A DNA stretch of 64,000 bases from NCBI RefSeq assembly GCF_024580145.1, contig NZ_JANINI010000017.1:1-64000 (forward strand), read 5' to 3'. The notes beneath the pieces are model-generated. The model saw nothing but the letters and a program-made list of their open reading frames with translations. It was not told the origin of the DNA and searched no databases. The translations under genes and the position numbers were made by a program. Positions 28,208-35,565 of this stretch are shown here, in pieces. The DNA comes from Methyloversatilis sp. XJ19-49 (GTDB taxonomy: Bacteria; Pseudomonadota; Gammaproteobacteria; Burkholderiales; Rhodocyclaceae). Each line of letters begins with the position of its first letter. Position 1 is the stretch's first letter.

Positions 28208-29210
28208 GTCTGATCCTGGTTTCCTCGCCGGCTCTGACTTCGACCCGCTGTGTATGCGGCGCAAACGCCGGATTGCGGATTTCGAGTACATGCACGCCGG
28301 GCGCCAGCATGAGGTTGCGCTCCGGCGGTGCCGCACCGTGGTGGGCGCCGGCCACGCTGACCTCGCCCCAGGGTAGTACATTCACCCTCAGGGTACCGAG
28401 CTGCAACGCATCTGCCGGCTCGCTGCCTTCGAAATCCCGAGAAAGGCGTTGCGGTGCCGCTATCGACGGTTGTACCACGCCTGCATGCCCGCCGTTCGCA
28501 GCCGTGGCGTCTTGTCCGGGCAGCGCGGCACGAATGACCAACGCTACAAGCAGGATGGCTGCCACAGCCAGCGCCGTCACCGCCGGCGGGCGCGAAAGCA
28601 CGCCAGCCAGCGGCGACTCAAGCAGCTTGCCCGATTCCGGACCACTGTTCGGCGGGCTGTCAGGGCGGTCCGGCAGCGGCCTGTCGGTCAGCAGGAACAA
28701 CTCGTGTTCGCGCAACTGCGCATCGGTGTGCATACCGGCCGGTTCGAACAACGGCCTGCACGCAGCTTGCCGACTCGCCAGTGCATCTACGAAGGAACGC
28801 GACGCGAACACCCTGCCGACGCCGGCAAAGCCGGCGACGCGTTGAGCCACCCCGAGACCGTCGCCGACCAGGTTGGGCGGCACCCCCGGTTCGCCGATCA
28901 GCATGACCGGGCCATGGTGGATCCCGCAGCGCAGCGCCAGCGCGTCATGGCCCGCCGCGACAGTCGCGGCGCGCACCCGGGCTGCAAAGCGAAGCCCGTC
29001 GTTCGGGGATTCGATGAACGTGATGGCGGCACCGTCTGCGGTGTCCAGCACGATGCGCGCCTCCGGACGCGCGTCGACCAGTGCCGTGCCCAGCACCTCG
29101 TTGAAGCGCGATCGCATCTGTGCCTGTTCGGCGACCGGCTTGTCCGGGTAGCCGATCATTTCGATCACGACGATGCTGCAGACCGCTGCGCTTGAGACTT
29201 CGTGGTTCAT
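28191..29210 (-). CDS. Degenerate class III cyclase-like protein with TM and PEGA domain
   Basis: The 339-residue protein starts with a nucleotide-cyclase-like fold (VVIEMIGYPD; DTADGAAITFIE; ALRCGIHHGPVMLIG; VVxRVAGFAGVGRVFAS-type block). The first metal Asp of the DxxGY motif is Glu here, so catalysis is doubtful. A membrane helix near residue 220 (VAAILLVALVIRAAL) and a C-terminal PEGA-type beta domain (LRVNVLPWGEVSVAG; GVHVLEIRNPAF) follow. It likely acts as a sensor or scaffold in the kinase operon. Confidence 0.75.
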   Translation of the reverse strand: MNHEVSSAAVCSIVVIEMIGYPDKPVAEQAQMRSRFNEVLGTALVDARPEARIVLDTADGAAITFIESPNDGLRFAARVRAATVAAGHDALALRCGIHHGPVMLIGEPGVPPNLVGDGLGVAQRVAGFAGVGRVFASRSFVDALASRQAACRPLFEPAGMHTDAQLREHELFLLTDRPLPDRPDSPPNSGPESGKLLESPLAGVLSRPPAVTALAVAAILLVALVIRAALPGQDATAANGGHAGVVQPSIAAPQRLSRDFEGSEPADALQLGTLRVNVLPWGEVSVAGAHHGAAPPERNLMLAPGVHVLEIRNPAFAPHTQRVEVRAGEETRIRHDFRQ

Positions 29211-29460
29211 GTCCGGAGAAACGGGGGAATGTCAGGCCCTTGAAGGACGCGCACAAATGGGGGGCGGCCAGTCACCGGCCGGTCGCACGTTCGCGTGCAG
29301 CGCGATGCATGCGTCAGACAGGGCGGGCGCAGGAACGACGGTATGTGATGGCAGGCATCCACCGGATGTTCCCCGACAGGCGCCTGAGTTGTCGGCGGCG
29401 CTGGCCGCAGCGCCTGGCGGCAGCCTGTGGCCGGATCGAAGCGGGCCCGGTGCGAGCCGT

Positions 29461-29667
29461 TCAACGCTGTACCGGAAAACCGCCTTCTTCAAGCACGCGG
29501 CAGATGTCGTCTTCCGACACCAGCGGGCTGTGCTCGATGCTGACCGTACCGGTTTCCGGCGACACGTCGACGCTGTCTATCCCCGGGAGCTCATGGACGA
29601 TGTTGACGATGTCGGCCGCACAGTCGGGACCTTCAATGCCTGATTCGATGATGACAGTGGTGTGCAT
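29461..29667 (-). CDS. HMA-fold protein lacking the second metal cysteine
   Basis: The 68-residue protein has the beta-alpha-beta-beta-alpha-beta pattern of copper-chaperone HMA domains (MHTTVIIESGIEGPDCAADI; SVDVSPETGTVSIEH; EDDICRVLEEGGFPV). The usual GMTCxxC becomes GPDCAAD, so one metal-binding Cys is Asp. Copper binding may be lost or changed. A clear GGAGATTTCACC ribosome site precedes the ATG, supporting it as a real gene. The neighbouring 29211-29460 stretch shows no gene. Confidence 0.72.
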   Translation of the reverse strand: MHTTVIIESGIEGPDCAADIVNIVHELPGIDSVDVSPETGTVSIEHSPLVSEDDICRVLEEGGFPVQR

Positions 29668-29888
29668 GGTGAAATCTCCAGCCAGTATCCAGTCTTCGTC
29701 GGGCCCGGATGAAACGCCGCAAGCGGTGGTTTCCTTTACCCCAGAAGTCCAGTGCGAAACAGAACTTCACGTGCAAAGTTCAGGAAATTGTTCACGAAGT
29801 GTCGGTAAATCTTACATGGCACGGTGCGCTTGATTCGGGCTGAATCTCAACGGGCTGAAAAAAAGGGTTTTTTCTTTTGATTCGTCAC

Positions 29889-29904
29889 TGGCGTAACACT
29901 AGCT
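29889..29904 (+). promoter_or_regulatory. Candidate sigma-54 promoter of PEP-CTERM gene 2
   Basis: TGGCGT-N5-TAGCT keeps GG-N10-GC spacing (GG 29890-29891, GC 29902-29903). The start would fall near 29915, about 29 bp before the ATG. It is weaker than the site before the first PEP-CTERM gene but in the same arrangement. Confidence 0.45.
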
Positions 29905-29943
29905 GCGCTTGACGTACAAAAACCCGCAGCGTCAGGAGCTTCC

Positions 29944-30671
29944 ATGAAGTACGCCTTCAACTCAGTCGCTGTACTCGTTGCATTGCCCAGCACTGCAGTC
30001 TTCGCTGCGCCCATCACGCCGTCTTCCACTGCACTGCAAGCCCAGCCGAGCGCCACATTTGCCGGTTCCGGCATTCCGAACACCGCCGTTCAGGTGCTTA
30101 CGCTCGATCCGACGGTGTCGGACGTGACCCTCGGCCTGACCGCTCACCAGCGTTTCACCGGCCCGAATCTGGCGAATAATGGCACGAGCACCTTCGATGC
30201 CGCGACGGGTGTGTCAGCGAACCCGCCGTCGTCGCCTGCCGATCCCTACGCACTGTGGAACTTCGCGTTCTACGTCGGTGGTGACGACATCTCGAATTAC
30301 GTGTTTCGGCTGTATTGCGACTTCGATCCGGCCAGCGGCACGGACGAAGCGAACCACGGCGTGATCGAGTTTCTCGGCTCGGCCCTTCAGGGTGCGGCGA
30401 TCCAGAACTCGTTGAACCTCGGGATGGACTTCCTCGCGATGAACGCAACCGGCATCACCGCGCCACTGGGTTCGTTCTCGCCCACGGTCGAAGGCGATAC
30501 AACTTCGCGCTGACTGCTGTTCTCGATCGCGCTGAAGTGGGTCGTGTGGCCATCCTGGTCGATGTCAATGCATCTGGCGATCCGGGTACCCCAATTCCGG
30601 AACCCGGCACCCTTGCGCTCGCCAGCCTTGCGTTGCTCGGTCTCGCCGGTCTGCGCCGCCGCTTCAGCTGA
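29944..30671 (+). pseudogene. PEP-CTERM protein gene broken by a frameshift
   Basis: Frame 1 from 29944 encodes a signal peptide and about 185 residues, then stops at 30513. The rest continues in frame 3 as YNFALTAVLDRAEVGRVAIL followed by a full PEP-CTERM tail (IPEP, ALASLALLGLAGL, RRRFS), ending at 30671. A single missing base near 30497 joins EG-D/E to YNFAL. The intact protein would be about 242 residues. It has an AGGAG site and its own terminator, so loss may be recent, phase-variable, or a sequencing error. Confidence 0.82.
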
Positions 30672-30712
30672 CAGCCGCCCCGCGTCTGTGCGCGGGTTGA
30701 CGGTAGTTTCAC

Positions 30713-30746
30713 GAAAAGCCCGACCGTAATGTCGGGCTTTTCTGTT
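30713..30746. terminator. Rho-independent terminator
   Basis: GAAAAGCCCGAC and GTCGGGCTTTTC form a 12-bp stem around CGTAAT, followed by TGTTT. It ends the frameshifted PEP-CTERM gene; the A/T flanks allow use on the other strand too. Confidence 0.88.
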
Positions 30747-30769
30747 TGCGGTGCGTTTCGTCCAGTTCC

Positions 30770-30822
30770 GGATGTTCCAGCGTTCCGGCGATCAGGTGCA
30801 GTGCGATGCCGCAGTCGTCGCG
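30770..30822 (-). pseudogene. Scrap of a second MocR-type regulator (C-terminus)
   Basis: These 53 bp match the last coding part of the intact MocR gene (31756-31808) at 46 of 53 positions without gaps. The minus-strand translation RDDCGIALHLIAGTLEHP corresponds to RDDCDNALRLIADTLEHP, 14 of 18 residues. Nothing else of the gene remains. Confidence 0.7.
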
Positions 30823-31324
30823 CCGCCGGGCGCGCGTGCTGCAACGGTCGACATTGATCCCGGACAACCTGTGAGGCTGGACAAGGTTGCACACTGTTCC
30901 TTGCAGTGGGTGCAGCCTGCCGCCGGCCGGCCATGGATTGCGCTAGCTTGTGCGGAGAATCGAAATGGACATCGTCATCAGAAGTCGAAGGGCGCGCGTC
31001 GGAGTGCTGGCAGCAGGCTGTCTGCTTGTGCTGGCGTGTCGCCGATGATCACAGTCCTGCCAGCCGTCCATGCATCTGAAGATGGCGGATACGGAGGGGG
31101 GAACGGGGCAGCGGGCATCGCGGCGGAAGTGAATCCGGCAGGACGGAACGAAGGCGCATGGCACCCGGTTTCGTCGCCACGGCCACCAAGCCGGGCAGCG
31201 TGGTACTCGGACTTCGCACGAGGCCCGTGCCGACCTGTCCGGGCGGCGGCGTGTTGACAAACGCTCGCACCACGCTGGACAACCCCACTCGTTGCTGCAA
31301 CGCAGGTTTTTTCCGGAGAACATC
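30823..31324. other. 502-bp stretch without a confident gene
   Basis: The only candidate is a 27-codon + strand ORF at 30965-31048 with a GGAGA site and a lipoprotein-signal-like sequence (VGVLAAGCLLVLAC) that stops just after the Cys. Longer ORFs here, on both strands, have biased composition and no recognisable domain. It may be the remains of deleted genes. Confidence 0.5.
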
Positions 31325-31699
31325 ATGACCCATCGGAAGCTCATCGGGAGCGCCGTGACGCTTGTCGGCGCACTTTTCATTGCAGTGACTGCAGGACAGT
31401 CGGTCGCTCAGGACACGGTGCGCGATCAAGTCCGCGAGACCACGCAGGAGCGGGCCCAGGAGCGCATCTACGGCAGCGAGTTGATGACGCAGCAGGAACA
31501 GGCGGAGCATCGTGAACGGATGCGCAACATGAAGAGCGCCGAGGAGAGGGAGGCCTATCAGCGCGAACATCATCAGCGCATGCAGGAACGCGCGACGCAG
31601 CGAGGTGCGACGCTTCCCGACAGCATGCCACCGCGCGGCGGCATGAGCGGGCCCGGTGGCATGGGCGGCGGCGGCGGTGGCGGCGGTCGCGGGCGATAA
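31325..31699 (+). CDS. Small secreted Glu/Arg-rich protein with glycine-rich tail
   Basis: The 124-residue protein has a signal peptide (VTLVGALFIAVTAGQSVAQ), a charged helical body (ELMTQQEQAEHRERMRNMKS; EREAYQREHHQRMQERATQR) and a tail of Gly/Met with eight glycines in a row. The body resembles small exported proteins of unknown function common in betaproteobacteria. The ATG at 31325 follows TTTTCCGGAGAACATC. I do not assign a function. Confidence 0.7.
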   Translation: MTHRKLIGSAVTLVGALFIAVTAGQSVAQDTVRDQVRETTQERAQERIYGSELMTQQEQAEHRERMRNMKSAEEREAYQREHHQRMQERATQRGATLPDSMPPRGGMSGPGGMGGGGGGGGRGR

Positions 31700-31727
31700 G
31701 TCTCGATCGGCGCGTTGAATCGGGGCC

Positions 31728-33119
31728 CTACATCACCGTCGAATGCGGCTGCAGAGGATGTTCCAGCGTGTCGGCGATCAGGCGCAGCGCATTGTCGCAG
31801 TCGTCGCGTGACATCGGCCCGCCGAGGCACACGCGCACCGCGTCCGGTGGTGTGCCGTCAGTGCTGAAGGCGGCGCTGGCGACCACGCCGACACCCTGCG
31901 CACGCAGGTAGGACGCAAACTCCACCATCGACCACTCCGACGACAGCGGCAGCCACAGGTGAAAGCCTTCCGTTTGCGCCCGCATCGCGTGGCGGCCCAG
32001 ATGACGTGCGGCCAGCGACTGGCGGAAAACGGATTCGCTTCGTATGGCGTCCAGCATCGCGTCGGCCGTGCCGTCGGTGATCCAGCGCGTGGCCAGCGCG
32101 TTGGTGACCGGCGAGCACATGACGGTGGTGGCGCGCAGCGCGCCGGCCAGTCGTTCCGCTTGGCGCGGGCCGGGTGCGTTCACGAAGGCCGAGCGGAGGC
32201 CGGCGCCGAAACACTTCGACAGGCCGGTGATGTAATAGGTGAGCGCCGGTGCCAGCGTGGCCAGCGGCGGCGGAGTGTCGCGCGGCAGCATGGCGTAGGC
32301 GTCGTCCTCGATGATGGGCACGGCGTAGCGCAGCGCAACGTCGGCCAGCGCCTCGCGCCGGGCACGTGTGATCGTCGCAGTGGTCGGGTTCAGCAATGTC
32401 GGGTTGCAGTACAGCGCACGCGGTTTCAGGGTCCGACACGCGTGTTCGAAGGCATCGGCGCTGGGGCCGTCGTCGTCCAGCGGCAGCGCGTGGAGTTGCA
32501 CACCGAGCTGGGCGGCGATGGCCTTGATGCCCGGATAGGTCAGCGACTCGACGCAGATCAGTTCGCCCGGTCGTGCCAGCAGCGACACCAGCGCGGTCAG
32601 CGCGGCGTGGATGCCCGGGCACACCAGCACCCGTTCGACCGCGCACAACGGCAGCCGGCGACGCAGCCACTGCACGCCGGCTGCGCGGTCGTCGCGCGTG
32701 CCACCGAAATCCTGGTAGCGCAGCAGGTCGTACCAGTCGGACTGCACCATCACCTGCGCCGCACTGTCGCGCAGGCGGGCAATCAGCGCCGGATCCTGCG
32801 GCTCAGGCGGCAGATTCATCGTCATTTCGGCGCCGCTGCCGCCGCGTAGCGTCAGGCCGGGCGTAGCCCCGCGCACGAAGGTTCCCATGCCGGCGCGCGA
32901 ATCGATCAGGCCGCGCTTGCGCGCCTCGGCATAGCCGCGCGCCACCGTCGTGTAGTTCAGTTCCAGGTAGTCGGCCAGTTCGCGCAGCGTGGGCAGACGG
33001 TCGCGCGCGGCCAGCCGGCCGCTGCGCACGTCTTCGGCGATCAGATCGGCAATCAGCAGATAGGCCGGCTTGTTGCTCGACCGGATGCGCTTGAGCCAGA
33101 TCTGCGAGGTCTTGTCCAT
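31728..33119 (-). CDS. MocR/GntR-type regulator with aminotransferase domain
   Basis: The 463-residue protein joins an N-terminal GntR winged helix (DRLPTLRELADYLELNYTTV, about residues 40-60) to a fold-type I aminotransferase domain with the PLP lysine in YYITGLSKCFGAGLRS. MocR proteins sense PLP or amino-type ligands and do not usually transaminate. Its ATG overlaps the stop of the hot-dog gene by one base (TGATG), so it is expressed with the Nit1C cluster and may control it. Confidence 0.88.
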   Translation of the reverse strand: MDKTSQIWLKRIRSSNKPAYLLIADLIAEDVRSGRLAARDRLPTLRELADYLELNYTTVARGYAEARKRGLIDSRAGMGTFVRGATPGLTLRGGSGAEMTMNLPPEPQDPALIARLRDSAAQVMVQSDWYDLLRYQDFGGTRDDRAAGVQWLRRRLPLCAVERVLVCPGIHAALTALVSLLARPGELICVESLTYPGIKAIAAQLGVQLHALPLDDDGPSADAFEHACRTLKPRALYCNPTLLNPTTATITRARREALADVALRYAVPIIEDDAYAMLPRDTPPPLATLAPALTYYITGLSKCFGAGLRSAFVNAPGPRQAERLAGALRATTVMCSPVTNALATRWITDGTADAMLDAIRSESVFRQSLAARHLGRHAMRAQTEGFHLWLPLSSEWSMVEFASYLRAQGVGVVASAAFSTDGTPPDAVRVCLGGPMSRDDCDNALRLIADTLEHPLQPHSTVM

Positions 33120-33979
33120 CAATCGGCCCTTCGGGAGAAGCGCTTGCGGGTGATCACGTCGGCGATGCAGAGGCCGTCGGCCCGGCGCACGATGCGGCAG
33201 CGATGATGAAAGCCGTCAGGCTCCGCTCCGGCATCCAGCAGTTCGACACGCACGGCTTCGCCCGGGTCGATGTTGCCGTGGAAGTACAGCGTGCGCTCGG
33301 CGGTGACCGCCGGGCGCAGGCCGTACCAGGCGAACTCGGCACGGTCGACCAGCGCCTGGAAGGTGGCGAAGTACAGGAAGCCGGCGCCGTTGAAATCGCT
33401 GTTCGGGCAGGGCGTGAAGTCGAAGCTGCGAATCATTTCACCCTCCAGCGCCGCGGTGCGGTGCGCCCGGCCGAGCGACTTCAGTTCGGCTGCGGCCGCC
33501 ATCAGCATGGCGTCGCCAGAGATCAGGTCTTCGTTGTCCGGCAGCATCCGCGCCTTCGCAACGCTGCGGTTGCCGCCACCCGGCGCGCGGCGCACCAGCG
33601 CCGACAGCAGCTCGAGGCGCGCCACGCGCCTGCTGCCCATGCGCACTGTCTGCGCGCTGTAATGCTGCGCGCGGCCATGCGGCACCAGCCGCGCCAGCAG
33701 CGCGAACGGTGCGTGTTCGGTCACCGCGTCGAGTTGCGCCTCGCGCAGCCGCACCGCGGTCAGCGCGGCATAGCTGCGGCAGCCGTCGATGTCGGCGAAA
33801 GCCGGTTCATCCTGCCCCTGCGCGCGCGCGATGGCCATCCAGTGCAGGTGGGCGCATTCCTTCAGCAGCCAGTTTTCCGACAGGCCGTACAGCGCCAGTT
33901 GCGGCATGCCGGTCTGATAATGCTGCAGCAAAGCCAATGTGGCGCGCGGCTGCAATTGGTTCGCGTCCTGCATCAGCAT
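33119..33979 (-). CDS. Hot-dog-fold, LnmK/Pnap_2097-like protein of the Nit1C cluster
   Basis: The 286-residue protein has paired segments suggestive of a double hot-dog fold (TEHAPFALLARLVPHGRAQH; FDFTPCPNSDFNGAGFLYFA; LYFHGNIDPGEAVRVELLD). The pattern NSDFNGAGFLYFATFQALVDRAE-type resembles the Pnap_2097/LnmK-N biosynthetic family, which acts on ACP/CoA thioesters. That family call is from memory, and function is inferred. GGAGGAGGCC precedes the ATG at 33979; the start overlaps nitH by 7 bp. Confidence 0.6.
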   Translation of the reverse strand: MLMQDANQLQPRATLALLQHYQTGMPQLALYGLSENWLLKECAHLHWMAIARAQGQDEPAFADIDGCRSYAALTAVRLREAQLDAVTEHAPFALLARLVPHGRAQHYSAQTVRMGSRRVARLELLSALVRRAPGGGNRSVAKARMLPDNEDLISGDAMLMAAAAELKSLGRAHRTAALEGEMIRSFDFTPCPNSDFNGAGFLYFATFQALVDRAEFAWYGLRPAVTAERTLYFHGNIDPGEAVRVELLDAGAEPDGFHHRCRIVRRADGLCIADVITRKRFSRRAD

Positions 33980-35247
33980 GTGACGGCCTCCTCCGGTTGA
34001 AGATGCCGGGGCGCGAAGTCGGTCACCTTCTCGGTCAGCCAGGCGGCATCGCGCGCCACGCCGGAAAAGCGGCCCGAGCCCCAGGTGTACAGCCAGGGCA
34101 GACCGAGGAAGTACAGGCCCGGTTGCTGTGTTACGCCGCGCGTGTGCACCGGATCGCCGCGGCCGTTGAATACCGGCGCGTCCAGCCAGCGGAAATCCGG
34201 GCTGAAGCCGATGCACCAGATGACGCTCGTGATGCCGCTCGACGACAGGTCGAGCGTCGTGCGCTCGGCCGCAGGCGCCCACACCGGTTCATAGACCGAC
34301 GGCGGCGGTGCGTCGATGCCGGCGCTGGCGATGTGCTTGTCGATCGCGGCATTGATGCCGTTGTAGATGCGGTCGGCGTGGTCGAGCGCGGCGCCCAGGC
34401 CCGGCTGGAACGCAAGTGTCGTACCGTCGAGATCCTGCAGCAGGCCGTACAGTTCCATGCCTTCGAGCGCGAAGCGGCGCAGGTCGATGTCGCGCCCGCC
34501 GTCGCGGCCGGTCACGTAGTGGTTGGTGTTGTCGCGCACGCCTTCGCGCAGCGGGTGCTCGGTGACCGGCATGTCGTAGTAATTCATGTCGGCCAGCCAG
34601 TCGACCACGTCGCGTCCGCGGTAGAAGCGCGCGCAGCGCGGCGCATCGCCCACCGCCAGATGCACCTTGCGCCCCGCCAGATGCAGATCTTCTGCAATCT
34701 GCGCGCCGGACTGCCCGGATCCGACCACCAGCACCTCGCCCTCGGGCAGCGCGGCCGCGCTGCGGTACTGCTCGGAATGCAGTTGCACGATGCCGGCTGG
34801 CAGACGCTCGGCCAGCCGCGGCACGATGGGCTGGTGATAGCCGCCGCTGGCCACCACGACCTGGTCGGCGGTCCATTCGCCGTCCGATGTGATCACGTCG
34901 AAACCACCCTGCGCGCGCGGGCTGACGCGGCGCACCGTCACGCCCTCGCGGATCGGCGGTGCGACCTTGCGGCGGAAGGCGGCCAGCCAGGCGTTGATTT
35001 CGTCCTTTTTCATGAAGCCGTGCGGGTCCGGACCGTCGTAAATATGACCGGGCAATGCGCACTGCCAGTTCGGCGTGACGAGGCAGAAGTTGTCCCAGCG
35101 CTGGGTGCGCCAGACATGCATCGCGCTGTGCTTTTCCAGCACCAGATGGTCGATGCCGGCCTGCTGCAGGCAGTGGCTCATCGACAGGCCGGCCTGGCCG
35201 CCGCCGACGATGATGACCGGCAGATGGGAAGGGGAGGATGGGGGCAT
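33973..35247 (-). CDS. nitH: NitH-type FAD-dependent oxidoreductase (MSMEG_0569 family)
   Basis: The 424-residue flavoprotein has the N-terminal FAD motif VIIVGGGQAGLSMS, a second dinucleotide site EVLVVGSGQSGAQIAEDL near residue 170, and the monooxygenase-like pattern of the MSMEG_0569 family (TPNWQCALPGHIYDG). It probably oxidises an intermediate of the pathway. The ATG at 35247 has a GGAG site; a GTG at 35268 overlaps the nitG stop (GTGA) and could be used instead. Confidence 0.85.
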   Translation of the reverse strand: MPPSSPSHLPVIIVGGGQAGLSMSHCLQQAGIDHLVLEKHSAMHVWRTQRWDNFCLVTPNWQCALPGHIYDGPDPHGFMKKDEINAWLAAFRRKVAPPIREGVTVRRVSPRAQGGFDVITSDGEWTADQVVVASGGYHQPIVPRLAERLPAGIVQLHSEQYRSAAALPEGEVLVVGSGQSGAQIAEDLHLAGRKVHLAVGDAPRCARFYRGRDVVDWLADMNYYDMPVTEHPLREGVRDNTNHYVTGRDGGRDIDLRRFALEGMELYGLLQDLDGTTLAFQPGLGAALDHADRIYNGINAAIDKHIASAGIDAPPPSVYEPVWAPAAERTTLDLSSSGITSVIWCIGFSPDFRWLDAPVFNGRGDPVHTRGVTQQPGLYFLGLPWLYTWGSGRFSGVARDAAWLTEKVTDFAPRHLQPEEAVTC

Positions 35248-35264
35248 GGCAGGGACTCCGTGGT

Positions 35265-35552
35265 TCACTCGTCGAAGGCGAGTACTTCGATCTGCGCATC
35301 GGGCTGCGTGGCCCAGCGCGCAGCGTGCTGCTCGATGTCGGCCAGTTGGTCCATCGCGGCCGAACAGGCGAATCCGTACTTCGCGCGGACCCGCTCGGAC
35401 GCGATGTGCAGCGCCTCGCGCACCGACGCCATGAATTCCGCCAGCGGGTAGCAGGTGCCCGGCGCGAAGTAGTCCTTGATCACCAGCGAGGGCGAATAGC
35501 AGCGGGTTTCGGTCTGGTCCGGCCAGCGGACCCGGAAGTGCATGGCGGGCAT
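35265..35552 (-). CDS. nitG: MSMEG_0570-type small protein (NitG)
   Basis: The 95-residue protein begins MPAMHFRVRWPDQTETRCYS and contains SPSLVIKDYFAPGTCYPLAE, the family pattern of the MSMEG_0570 nitrogen-starvation protein. The biochemical role is unknown. It starts 12 bp after the glycosyltransferase stop, and its own stop lies 17 bp before the nitH ATG, so it is embedded in the operon. Confidence 0.8.
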   Translation of the reverse strand: MPAMHFRVRWPDQTETRCYSPSLVIKDYFAPGTCYPLAEFMASVREALHIASERVRAKYGFACSAAMDQLADIEQHAARWATQPDAQIEVLAFDE

Positions 35553-35565
35553 GGTGCAGATCTCT

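Noticed and set aside
30751-31257. 168-codon GTG-started + strand ORF
   Set aside because: It runs over the MocR scrap in the wrong strand, has no family signature and odd composition.
31158-31328. 56-codon + strand ORF ending over the start of the small secreted protein
   Set aside because: No ribosome site or homology I could recognise; overlap with a better-supported start.
33709-35451. 580-codon + strand open frame across nitH
   Set aside because: It opposes three overlapping cluster genes with clear families and lacks a ribosome site.
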